NCBI GenBank assembly: GCA_000733355.1
Contig: JNVV01000004.1
Span: 339,923-403,922, forward strand
Length of the DNA stretch: 64,000 nt
Source: Falciphora oryzae
Lineage: Eukaryota > Ascomycota > Sordariomycetes > Magnaporthales > Magnaporthaceae
Direction: 5' to 3'
The translations under genes were made by a program, and so were the position numbers. Below, in pieces: positions 45,477 through 55,544 of this stretch. The notes beneath the pieces are model-generated. The model was not told the DNA's origin, searched no databases, and saw only the letters and a program-made list of their open reading frames with translations. The stretch's first letter is position 1, and the number at the start of each line of letters is the position of its first letter.

Positions 45477-47651
45477 ATGCCTTGGATCCCCTTTCCGCGA
45501 TCTCTGGCAGCCCTAGAGAGGTCCGTGTTAGGGAACCGGTGTACGCCAGAGCTGCGCCTGCCCAACGAGATCTGGATGCTAATCGCTGAGCAGCTCAGGG
45601 ACCCACTCCCGACGGGAGACTTTGACAGCGTCGGCGACATGGAAAACCACATCAGCAGGGCCCACGAGGGCGCGCGCGACCTGCACAGGCTATGCCTGAC
45701 CTCGCGCGGCATGTACAGCATCGCGTCCTGCGTCCTCTTCCGGGACATCACCCTGACCTCCCGCACTGCCGCCGTGCGCCTGTTCGGGACTCTGAGGTCC
45801 GCGCGCCCCCACGTCGCCGGCCTGGTGCGATCCCTGACGCTCGCATTACCGCTCAACTCCGATACCGACGAGGACGACCGGAATGAGGACACGGTTAGAC
45901 ACCATTTTACCCATCTAAACCTCGCAGGCACCACGGCCGTCCGTGCCACGCGGTTCGGCCCCGACATCCCCACGCTCCCCCGGATAGCCTCGGTCCTGAG
46001 CCTCCTCCTGCCCCGCCTGGAGACGTTGTCGGTCCTCCCGCCGGAGAGCAGCTTCGCCAGCGAGGAGAGCGACGACTACGGCATGATCCTGCGCATCTTG
46101 GGCGTCAGCCTAGAAGGTACTGAATCCACCTTGCCGGCGCGCACGCTGCGGCTCCGGCCGGGGGCTTGCCGTGCCGACACCGACGCCTGGTACGGGGTCG
46201 GCTCGGATAATAACCGGATCTCGCTACAACTGATCATGGAGGCGGTAAAGATCCCGGGCGTCAGCACGATCGAGGTTCAGCGGGACGAGGGCCCCTATCA
46301 CGTGCCGCACCCCGCCTGGCGGAGGGGGGCGACGCGGCTGGACCGGAGGCTCATGCATAATTCGGTGGCCGGCTACATGATGGGCCTGGCGATGCAGAAG
46401 CCCTGGATCGAGACGTACGACGCGATCCAGGAGCTGCGACTCCTCGAGAGCTCCATGAGCAGCTTCGACCTGCGGGCCCTGTGGCGCATGCTCCCGGGGC
46501 TCCGGTCGTTTGCTTTTTCAAGGCTGCGCGAGCGCGAGGGCGAGAACAGGAAGCAGGATGTCTCAAGACCCAGCCCCAGCGCAGACGACATGGACGCCGC
46601 GTTCGCGCGGTACGGACACGTCGCGGTCGGGCTGCCCCGCTCCGTGGAGGACCTTCACATCGACCTGCGGGTGGGATCCAAAGAGCTGGCGCGGCTCAGG
46701 GGCAGCCTGAAGCCGCCGGTCTTCAGCCACCTGTCCCCCGACATCCTGGGGCAGCTCGGGTGGAGGGAGCACGACGACGTCGTGTGGTTCCAGGAACCCG
46801 TGACCCAAATTCATGCCCCAGCCGATGGCGACTTTGACCCCGAAGACGTCCCTGACGACGAGCCGAGCAAGACCTGGCCCTCGCGCGGCCCACTCGCCAG
46901 CCGGCGGCGCATGCTGAACGGGCTCTCGACGCTGCACGGCATCAAGCGCCTGACGGTGCGGCTCGAGTGCCTGCACGAGGCCGGCACCGAGCTCAAGGCC
47001 ACCCCGCTGGCGGGGCTGCTGCCGCCGACCGTCGAGGAGCTGCGGCTGATCGAGCCGATCGCGGGCGTGTACCTCAGGCTTCTCAGCCTCGACTCCGCCA
47101 TGCACTGCAAGGCGAGCTGCATCCCGACCCCGCGAATGTACACGCAGTCGCCGCCACCGCTCCCCTCCGAAACGGCGACGCGCCCCTTCTGCCCATCGTT
47201 CCCGACCGTCTGCCACGCGCGCCCGCTAGGCCCCGCCGAGGTGGACCTGGCGATGGCGCTAGAGGGCCACGAGGACTGGTGGTCCGGCATGACGACGAGC
47301 CACAACGTCTTTGCCGGCGACGGCCCCTGCAGGGACGCCGACTGGGCCATGTGCCGTGGGCAGTACACGAAGGCACCGCTCCCGCCGCCGCTCGAGGGCT
47401 ACCTGCCAGACCTGCAGAGCTGCCTGGAGCAGCTACGGGACGAGGCGCCGGGTGATCTGCGCAGGGTCGTGCTGGTGCTCACGCAGGCGCAGCACATTGA
47501 TCCGAGCTCGGTGGACAAGGCCCATATGGTCCTGCGACCTGAGGTCTGCGCGATGCTGGAGGACCTGCGGCTGCGGTTCGCGGATAAGGGCGTCGCGTTT
47601 GAGGCGGTGCCGTTTTCCGAGATGCAGAAGCAATCGGCTGGGCCTTGGTGA
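45477..47651 (+). CDS. F-box-like domain protein
   Basis: A single exon of 724 residues. Residues about 27-95 resemble an F-box: LRLPNEIWMLIAEQLRDP, then DLHRLCLTSRGMYSIASCVLFRDITLTS, the common fungal arrangement. F-box proteins recruit substrates to SCF ubiquitin ligases through Skp1. The remainder lacks clear repeats but has leucine-rich stretches (RLETLSVLPPE, IQELRLLESS, VEELRLIEPIAGVYLRLL) spaced like an irregular LRR region. No membrane segment or signal peptide. No substrate can be proposed. High GC and strong codon bias support expression. Confidence 0.7.
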   Translation: MPWIPFPRSLAALERSVLGNRCTPELRLPNEIWMLIAEQLRDPLPTGDFDSVGDMENHISRAHEGARDLHRLCLTSRGMYSIASCVLFRDITLTSRTAAVRLFGTLRSARPHVAGLVRSLTLALPLNSDTDEDDRNEDTVRHHFTHLNLAGTTAVRATRFGPDIPTLPRIASVLSLLLPRLETLSVLPPESSFASEESDDYGMILRILGVSLEGTESTLPARTLRLRPGACRADTDAWYGVGSDNNRISLQLIMEAVKIPGVSTIEVQRDEGPYHVPHPAWRRGATRLDRRLMHNSVAGYMMGLAMQKPWIETYDAIQELRLLESSMSSFDLRALWRMLPGLRSFAFSRLREREGENRKQDVSRPSPSADDMDAAFARYGHVAVGLPRSVEDLHIDLRVGSKELARLRGSLKPPVFSHLSPDILGQLGWREHDDVVWFQEPVTQIHAPADGDFDPEDVPDDEPSKTWPSRGPLASRRRMLNGLSTLHGIKRLTVRLECLHEAGTELKATPLAGLLPPTVEELRLIEPIAGVYLRLLSLDSAMHCKASCIPTPRMYTQSPPPLPSETATRPFCPSFPTVCHARPLGPAEVDLAMALEGHEDWWSGMTTSHNVFAGDGPCRDADWAMCRGQYTKAPLPPPLEGYLPDLQSCLEQLRDEAPGDLRRVVLVLTQAQHIDPSSVDKAHMVLRPEVCAMLEDLRLRFADKGVAFEAVPFSEMQKQSAGPW

Positions 47652-48622
47652 AGAGCTCCCTGGACAGCCAAGGGTAACGCTACGGCGTGTTGGCCGCGCC
47701 TAGGTGAGTGAGTGACAGTGATGATGACGCCAGCCAACAGTAAGGGCCTGGCCAAGCTTATTGTTCGGGCACGCGCCGCCAGTTGCCCGCCCGCAACTGT
47801 CTGCTCCACGTTATTGATGGCGCAGCACGAATTACAGCTGTGAAACACAGCCCAGAACCACAAGTCGATGAAAACAACGTAAAATTTACAGAAAAAAAAG
47901 AACACTGCTCTTTCTCACCTGGCGAAGCACTTCTTTTGGGCGCGAATGCAAATCCGTGAAAGAATAACTCTCGATGCTTTTTTTTTCTTTTTTGTCAATG
48001 ACTCCTCGCTGGCCGCTTTTGGCAGGAGATATTTTTGTCCGGCTTGCTGATTGGACACCGCCTTTGACGGCCCATTCTCTGTGGGTCCTCCCCAGCCCGA
48101 ACCCACACTGTTACTGTCTTTTGCGTCTTTTGCAGGCGCAGCAGGCTGCTGTAGTAAGACGAGGCCACCCATCGGCCGCTTTGTGCCCTCCCCATCACCC
48201 CAGATTCGTGTCTTGGCTGGCCCAATTACCGGCTCACTGCATCAGGTAGCCTCGTTTGTAGTCAGGGCGTTACTATAGGCGGCGGGGGACACGGAGCAGG
48301 GTCTTTTGCATGGCATATGCGATGGGCTGTGGCCTGAATGCGTCGAGATTTGTCCGTCACGTCGTCGTATACAAATAGCCATGGCCGTCTCGATGACAAG
48401 CTACTAGTCCAAGAGAAACTTCGTCACTACCATCAGCAACATCAACACAACCACCGCCGAATCCACCTCTCAAAATCGACTCGATATTTGGACGAGAGCC
48501 ACCCTCTTGATCCGCCGCAGGTTTTCATCTACACCTCTATCTAACCTTCCCACTGTTTGCGCTCGACTTACATCCACCCACCCAGCTCCTCCTAACCCCA
48601 CAGAATCCAGACCAAAACAAAA
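47652..48622. other. Intergenic region with promoter of the repeat precursor gene
   Basis: 971 bases with no supported gene. A possible TATA element lies at 48368-48375 (listed separately). Confidence 0.5.
48368..48375 (+). promoter_or_regulatory. Possible TATA element
   Basis: TATACAAA about 250 bases upstream of the secreted precursor start codon, with a C/A-rich leader downstream. Position and motif only. Confidence 0.3.
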
Positions 48623-49225
48623 ATGCATTTCACCACCGCAATCCTCTTCGTCCTCCCCGTCCTCGCCCTGGCCGCCCCCCGCCCGGCGCCCAACGTCAAC
48701 GCCCCCACCCCGGCCTTGGCCCCCAGCGTCACGCAGGAGCAGCCCACCGTCACCATCGAGCGCCGCGCCCACCCGCGCGCCTTCGGCTCCCGCCGCCGCG
48801 ACATCGACGCCGACGTCGCCGTCGAGGACGACGAGGCCGACGCCGAGCCCCTGCGCCGCCGCGCCGGCGGGCCTGCCCCGGTTATCGCCTCTGTTGTTCC
48901 CCGGTCGCACCCGCGCTCGTTCGCCGCCCGCCGCAGCCGCCGCAGCGTCGACGTGCCCGCGATGGCCTCCACCAGCGAGCACGAGGTCCCCGTCGCCATC
49001 CCGCGCCGCCGCGCGCACGCCCGCGAGTTCCCCGCCGCTGCCAACAGGCGGAGCCCGGCGCCCGCCCACCCCGAGGACGTGGGCGTGCTCGAGGAGGTCA
49101 AGGGCGGCAAGCAGCACGAGCGGCCGCTGTCGGCGCGCTCGGGCGGCGTCGTCGGCACGCCGCTTGCTACCCGGTCCAACGAGCGGAACCACCCGAGGGC
49201 CTGGGTCGGCAGGGCTGCCAACTAA
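48623..49225 (+). CDS. Secreted repeat protein with dibasic sites; candidate Kex2-processed peptide precursor
   Basis: A single exon of 200 residues, very GC-rich. A signal peptide (about 1-18, cleaved near ALA-APR) is followed by a low-complexity body with four copies of a short motif: AHPRAF (49-54), SHPRSF (95-100), AHAREF (131-136) and NHPRAW (189-194). Copies 1 and 3 are preceded directly by RR/RRR. Copies 1-3 are followed within 2-5 residues by RR or RRR. Cutting after the dibasic sites would release AHPRAFGS and AHAREFPAAAN. Acidic spacers (EDDEADAEP) lie between them. There are no cysteines. This layout fits fungal Kex2-processed repeat proteins, which include pheromone and ribosomal-peptide precursors. 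No UstY-like or oxidase gene is nearby, so the product class is open. Confidence 0.7.
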   Translation: MHFTTAILFVLPVLALAAPRPAPNVNAPTPALAPSVTQEQPTVTIERRAHPRAFGSRRRDIDADVAVEDDEADAEPLRRRAGGPAPVIASVVPRSHPRSFAARRSRRSVDVPAMASTSEHEVPVAIPRRRAHAREFPAAANRRSPAPAHPEDVGVLEEVKGGKQHERPLSARSGGVVGTPLATRSNERNHPRAWVGRAAN

Positions 49226-50004
49226 GGTGCTCTCGCTGTGGCTGTTTACCGGATTAGGCGACTGCGTTGTCACTGCTCTTTCTCATCTTCTGTCCATTTC
49301 TTTTCATTTTTTCTGTTCTTGATATCCCCTATTGTTTGTCTTTTTATCTTCTTCTTCCTGCACATTTCTTTTATCCTTTTTTTGGGGGCGTTTCCGCTCG
49401 GGTCTCTTTGGTTTACATCAACGGAGTTTAGGGACTGGGCGTTTATTGGTACATAAGTCAGGCGTATTCTGGGCTCTGTATTTATTTGGCGTACAAAAAT
49501 GGCTGGGTTGGGTCTGTCAATAGTGAAACAAGCTCCTTGATCGAACACCTTTTTCTACCTTGACATTGTGCAACTTGCAGCTGACGATGGGCTCTCTCAG
49601 TGCTCCTTCGAATTCAGCCGGAAACCAACATCTTCGCTGGGCTGGAATGAGTGGCTTGCAGCTTGCATCGGGCGTCGGAGTGGGTCCCCGAACTATCTCG
49701 ACCAGCCATCCTTGACCTGCCCGCCCGGCGCCGCGTGCCGTTGCCAGATGGGTGTGATGCATTGGACTTTCAGCAGCTGAGATGGTCCAAGATCATGTCA
49801 GGGAATGTGAGGCTGGATTTGGACAAGTTCCAAGTGGGCAATTTGCTTCCAACTAAAGCAATGGGTGTCACTGCAGGAGACATATAAGACTTGCCGTACA
49901 CAAGGGGCTCGCATCGGGAACCTGCTGTCCTCGGCAAACCAGGCCAGCCTTTACGTTGATCATCAGTTGTACAAAGCCAGAACACGCCAGAGGAACAAAC
50001 AACA
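49226..50004. other. Intergenic region
   Basis: 779 bases; T-rich 3' flank of the precursor gene, then the promoter of the next gene. Nothing recognisable. Confidence 0.5.
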
Positions 50005-50916
50005 ATGGCCATTACCGCCACCTACCAAACAGGCAAGGCGGTACGGCTAGCGGCGCGCAACAAGACGCTCACAGGGCAGACATCCGGGCTCGCGCCGTCC
50101 TACCTGCAAGCCAACCTGCTCGTGCTGCCGAAGCGGTACGCAGCCGACTTCCGGCTGCTCTGCGCGCGGAACCCGGTTCCGTGCCCGCTGCTGGCCGAGT
50201 CAGCCGGGCCAGGCGACGCGACGCGTCTCATCTCGCACGTTGTCGACAGCAGCGGGAAAACAACGCTCCCCGTAGCGGCCGACATCGACCTGCGGCACGA
50301 CTTTCCGGCCTACACGGTCTACAAGGACGGCGTCCTGGTCTTGCCGCACCAGACCGACATAGAGGCGGAGTGGACGGCAGACCACGTCGGGTTCCTGGTC
50401 GGGTGCTCGTACTCGTTCGAGGCGGCGCTGGCGGCTGCGGGGCTCACCCCGAGGCACATGGCGCAGGGCCGCAACGTGCCCATGTACCGCACTACGGTGC
50501 CGCTGATGGCGGCGGGCGCGTTTGCGGGGACGACCATGGTTGTTTCGATGCGGCCGTACCGGGCCGGGGAGGAGGTTGACAAGGTGCGCGAGATCACGCG
50601 CCGCTTCGCGTCGACGCACGGCGAGCCTGTTGCCTGGGGCTGGGACGGGGCGGCGGCGCTGGGGATTGGGGATGTGGCGAGGCCTGAGTTTGGGGACGCG
50701 CCGTTGAGGGGTGATGGGAGTAGGCTGCCGTTTGGGCCGGGAGAAGGCGCGGGGGAGGAGGGTGGGGAGTTCGTGCCTGTGTTCTGGGGCTGCGGCGTCA
50801 CGCCTCAGGAGGCGGTGCGGCAGGCCGGGCTGGAGGGGACGGTGATGGCGCACGCGCCGGGGCACATGGTGGTGCTTGATTTGACGGATCAGGAGGTGTT
50901 TCCTAGCGTGGGCTGA
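50005..50916 (+). CDS. DUF1445 / D-glutamate cyclase-like protein (putative hydro-lyase)
   Basis: A single exon of 303 residues. Related proteins (bacterial YcsI type, and the matching domain of vertebrate D-glutamate cyclase) include an enzyme that converts D-glutamate to 5-oxo-D-proline. Family features seen: PSYLQANLLVLPKRYAADF near the N-terminus, CPLLAES, the HDFPAYTVYKDG segment, DHVGFLVGCSYSFE, NVPMYRTTVP, VVSMRP, and the C-terminal VPVFWGCGVTPQEAV and APGHMVVLDL. There is no targeting signal. Substrate in fungi is unverified. The family call is firm. Confidence 0.88.
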   Translation: MAITATYQTGKAVRLAARNKTLTGQTSGLAPSYLQANLLVLPKRYAADFRLLCARNPVPCPLLAESAGPGDATRLISHVVDSSGKTTLPVAADIDLRHDFPAYTVYKDGVLVLPHQTDIEAEWTADHVGFLVGCSYSFEAALAAAGLTPRHMAQGRNVPMYRTTVPLMAAGAFAGTTMVVSMRPYRAGEEVDKVREITRRFASTHGEPVAWGWDGAAALGIGDVARPEFGDAPLRGDGSRLPFGPGEGAGEEGGEFVPVFWGCGVTPQEAVRQAGLEGTVMAHAPGHMVVLDLTDQEVFPSVG

Positions 50917-51828
50917 GGTGCCGTAGCGGATCTAATGTTGCATACTTTTATTGCATGCTGAAACTCGAAAATAGAGTGCATTATGAAAATGCAGGATGTT
51001 GATGGTGTCTGTTGCCCAACCAGCGGCGAGAGAATGATATCGCAGAGAATGCTTCTTTGGACGAATGCAGCATTAGGATTGAAGGCATATGCGTGCAGGG
51101 CTCACGACAGCTTGAGCCCGCAGCGCTGCAGCCTGCTAAGCTAGCCCTAATAAGCGTGCGGCTGGGGCTGTGGCTCGTCGCCGGAAACGCAGCCCGAGGG
51201 GCCACTGCCCCGCTGCGCCCCACCGACCAGTAATCAATGCGGGGGCTGTCCACCCACGTCAAGTCGATCAAGATGATTGCTGCACGACTGGACCCGTGTG
51301 TCTGCTCCGGGGAAACACTACGAAGCTGAGGCGGGCATGCAACCCGCCGCCCGAGTCCGGCCTAGCCATGGCCCTGCTGCTGGGAGGCCTGGCGGTGGGC
51401 GTGATGTCAGCCGTATCAGATTCGCCCACACACCGAGGCTTTGGAGGCCAGCTATTGGACCGCAACCTTCCGAGCTCTGCTAGACCTGACGTTGATCACA
51501 TCCCAGACACCCCAAAAGCCTCAATATTTTGTTACCCTTCCACGAGAACGACCAGGCGTACTGGCCAGGAATTCAGCCTCGGGAAGTTAATTTAATAGCC
51601 ACTGTCGGCCCCGCATAGTTCGGCCCTTGATCTCGTCTCTCCATGGGTGGCCTTAAGTGCTTGACAAAATACTGATCGAGACTTGATTGAGACTGGAGAA
51701 GCCGGCACCTGAGCTCCAGCGCCTGTATCCACTATTTCGGGGCCGTCTCCTCGGCCTGGGGCCCCGAAGACCGCTTCCGCTGGAAGCCAACAAAACAAAA
51801 GCGGCCTTGGAGTTTGCGTCACGTAAAA
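50917..51828. other. Intergenic region
   Basis: 912 bases without a supported gene; promoter of the first zinc-cluster regulator at its right end. Confidence 0.5.
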
Positions 51829-54800
51829 ATGCCATCATCACCAGATGCCGTGTCGCCCTCGCTTCCCGATTCCCCCGCTGTCCGGCCCATTGCGTAAGTT
51901 AGGAACGCTTAGTTTTTTTTCCGCGAGTGGAAAGCCCACAAGCACAGCGGGTAGGGGGCCTATGACTAACGCCCAACAACTCCCAGCTGCAACGAGTGCC
52001 GACGTCGGCACACATCGTGTACCAGAGATCGGCCGAGGTGCCAGCGATGCCGCGAGATCTCTATCGACTGTGTTTACGAAGAGGGCGGCCGCAGCATTAC
52101 AGTCAAGGAACGGTTAGTGCACCTATTATATATTTATTCCTTGGCATCACTGACACCACCGCAGGTACCTCCGAGACCTGGAGCTAAAGGCAAAGGCCTA
52201 TGATGACGCCCTTGCTGCCGCGAGCTCTCACGGCCGGGCTTCAGTGCCTATCCCTCCAAAGCCCCGACAGCCCGCTCCAGCCGCAGCGGACGAGGACGAT
52301 GAGGAAATACTTGACGGGAATGCGCTGCTCGAAGTTTTCCGTCGCATGGACTTCCACGATGCCGAGTCTCGGCCACTGACAAGTGAGTGGTTATCCACAT
52401 CACTTCTTGCCTAGTCTCCCAGCTAATAATCAACGTGTCTCTACTCGCTCGTAGACCCTCAAGGGAGCTTCAAAGGCCCTGGCCACGCCGACATGTTCCT
52501 GCGCAGCATCCGCAGACTGCCTGGCGTGAGGTACCCTGACGATGTCAGCCTCGATCTAGACACCAGCTTCTATGAGCCAGGCCTGCTGGCGCCGCGCCGC
52601 CTGTCTGTCAGAAGCCACGTACGGCTGCCTCCTATCGACACGGCCCGCCGGTACTACGCCGCCCAGTACACATACATTGGCACCATTCTCTCATTCTCCG
52701 ACCCGGTTACTTTCGAGCGCGACTTCCTCGAGGCTTACCACAGCCCGCCCCCGGACCTGGCCGACTCCGAGGCCTGCCTGCGTTACGCCAAGATGCTCGT
52801 CATCCTCGCTTTCGGCCAGCTTTATTCGGTCAACCAATGGATAGATTTTAAAGGCCCGCCCGGGTTCGAGTACTTCTCCTACGCCCTGCAACTTTTGCCC
52901 GATGTGCACGAGGATGGCTCCATCCTGTGTGTCGAGACGCTTTCCCTCATCGGCTACTTCATGCAAAACATGAACCGCCGCGACGCCGCCTTCCTCTACG
53001 TCGGTATGGCTTTGCGTATGGCCATCTCTCTGGGTCTGCACCAGGAAGTCTCATCATCGCCGGATCACGGCCACCCGGCCGCCATCAGCGATGCCGAACG
53101 TGAGCACCGTCGCCGTGTCTGGTGGAGCGTCTACAGCCTCGACCGCATTCTCTGCGCCAAGTCTGGAAACCCCATAACCATCCAAGACGAAGACGTCGGC
53201 GTCCGCCCTCCCTCGCGCCTGCCCTCGGAGCCCGAGTACTGCCCAGCAGTGGTGCTGTGCCACTATACGGAGTTGTCCCGTATTCTGGGCGACGTCAACA
53301 AGCACATCTTCCGCCGGGGCGCCGGCAAGTCGTCAATCGCCCAGCTGATGGCCTCGGTCAAGGACATCATGCTCGCCCTGACCCGCTGGCGTCGCGAACT
53401 GCCAAACCAGCTGTGCTTCGACCCGGCTCGCCTGGCCACGTCGCGCGAGTCTGTCTCGACCCTGGTACACTACTATCAGTGCATCAACATGACGGCTCGC
53501 CCCTTACTCTTCCACGTCGTCAAGAAGCGCCTCCTCACTGCGGCTTCTTGCAGTAGTAGCGGCGGCGGCAGTGAAAAGGACAAAAACAGGACCCCCGCCG
53601 GCAGAGACAGCTGGGGCGACTGGAAGGAGGGGCTGTCTCGCACCACCATCAACGTCATCGAGATGTGCATCGACGCCGCCCGAGACTCTATCAATCTCAT
53701 GAGCATCGCCGCGCAGAGAGATCTTGTTGGTAAGCAATCACTAGGCAAACACAAAGATGTCACCCAGCCACTAACACTCTTATCCGTTCTAGCCACGTAT
53801 GGATACATGGACAGCGAGCACATCTTCTCGGCCTCCATTGTCCTCCTTATGGTCTGCATCGCCTTCCCGGCAGACCCGCAAAACACTCAGGCCATGAACA
53901 TGGGACTGACCCTGCTCCGCGGCATGGCCGAGCGTGGTAACAGCTACGTCGGCGCCCGATACAAGCTCCTCGATCACCTCCGGTCCATGGTCCACCACCA
54001 ACACCACGCTCCCGCCACGGCCTCGGATTCCTCAAAGATGCCAACAGCTGTCCCCCAGGAATCGCCGGTTGCGCCATTCGCGTCATCGACCTCGCCGCCC
54101 CTGGCCACCTCGCCTCCCATCCACCCAGTAGTAGCCCAGTCCCCCTACACGTCTGCTGCTACTCAGGTTTCTAGGAGGAGCAGCAGTTTCAGCAGCACAT
54201 CGCAGCATCAGCCTCTGCACCATCCAGAACATATCCCAGCGGCCACCCCGGCAATAACTATGCCCAACACGGGCCTGCAGCAGCGAACGCTCGTCTTCGG
54301 TCCCATTCCCGTTGCCACCGGGTCTACTGCGTACTACAACCAGCCCTCGGTTCCTATCAACGGCAGCGGGATAGACATGTCCCAGTTCCTTGGCGGCGCC
54401 GGGTTCAGCCCGGGGATCATCGGCAGCGAGTCCTACATGAGCCCTCCTGCGGTTGCCGGTGGCGTTTATCCTGGCGGGCCAGTGAGCTTCGGGGCCTTTG
54501 GCGTCGGTGGCAACGGCAGCGTGTTGTTCGAGCCCGGGCTGCGCCTGCAGGACGCGGACGCGGTCGAGGAAATGTTCTTCGACGTCAACATGGGCAACAT
54601 GACGGGCGACGACTACAGGCTGTGGGAGGCCAGCTTTGTGGACCCGTCGGCGTACGACATCTCGCAGCTGACGCACGCGGCCGAGATGGCTGTTGACTGC
54701 GGCGGCGGCATGACAAACGGAGAAACGGCAGCAGCCGGAAGGGGAGGAGGAGCGGGCGCGGCCGGTGATGGCGCCGAGGCAGGGAGCGTTGCACCCGGCG

Positions 54801-54862
54801 GTGGTGGAAATACGGTGGCTGGCCCTGCCGGCCAGGGCATGAACCCGAACATGGAACTGTAG
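51829..54862 (+). CDS. Zn2Cys6 transcription factor with fungal-specific regulatory domain (first)
   Basis: Five exons (51829-51893, 51987-52112, 52165-52382, 52455-53729, 53793-54862) join in phase to 917 residues. The zinc cluster uses Cys 23, 26, 33, 40, 43 and 50 with spacing 2-6-6-2-6. The usual Lys in CRRRK is replaced by His30-Thr. The fungal transcription factor domain is seen in YVGMALRMAISLGLHQE, REHRRRVWWSVYSLDRILCAKSGNPITIQDEDV and later helices. The C-terminus is Ser/Pro/Gly-rich with QDADAVEEMFFDVNMGNM, a possible activation segment. The 63-nt fourth intron is a multiple of three without a stop, so a retained form would stay in frame. It lies directly upstream of another regulator on the same strand. 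Target genes cannot be inferred. Confidence 0.9.
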
Positions 54863-55544
54863 TTTATGATGCCCATTTCTATTCTCTTTTCCCTCGATCA
54901 TCGACGTTTTGTTTCTTCATTTACGCAAGGATAGGGCGGTTGTTTGGATTTGTTGATCCTTCTTTTTCTTTTCTTCTATTTTTCCCCCATCACCCAGTGT
55001 CAGGATACCTCTCCGTTGTGTACGGTGATGATTATAGTCCCCATAAGTATTGTGCCTTGGCGCATTACCCCAGTTGGTGAGGCCGCCATTCCCCTCGTCA
55101 CAGGGATCTTGCAGGACGTCAGCAAGGGGAATTCGCATCGCCGACGCGGCAAATTTAGCCAATCAGAAAACACCGGCATCGCTCCTTAACCCCGAGAGAC
55201 GGAGACCATGCCCATCACCATCGCCCCTGCCAAGGGGCTTCCTGTCCGTGCAAGTCAGGCAACTTTCGCCTGTGCACTACCGCCATCCATCTCACGATCC
55301 TGTTGCTGTTCAGTGCGGGCTACCCAAAGAATTGATCCGATCCGATTTAGGGATTGGTTGCGTCCTCCGGCAGAATAATCGCGCTAGCCCAACCCTGGAA
55401 GCTTGTGTGTGATTTCCAAGTGCGAGGCAGCTGACAGACTGACATCCTGGGACGAGGTGTCTTCACGAAGCCGCATCGTCAAAATCCTCAACGCGAATCT
55501 CGCCTCCGCCTTTGTTCTTACATCCGAACCACAGAAGCGACAAA
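54863..55544. other. Intergenic region between two regulator genes
   Basis: 682 bases, no gene seen. Confidence 0.5.
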
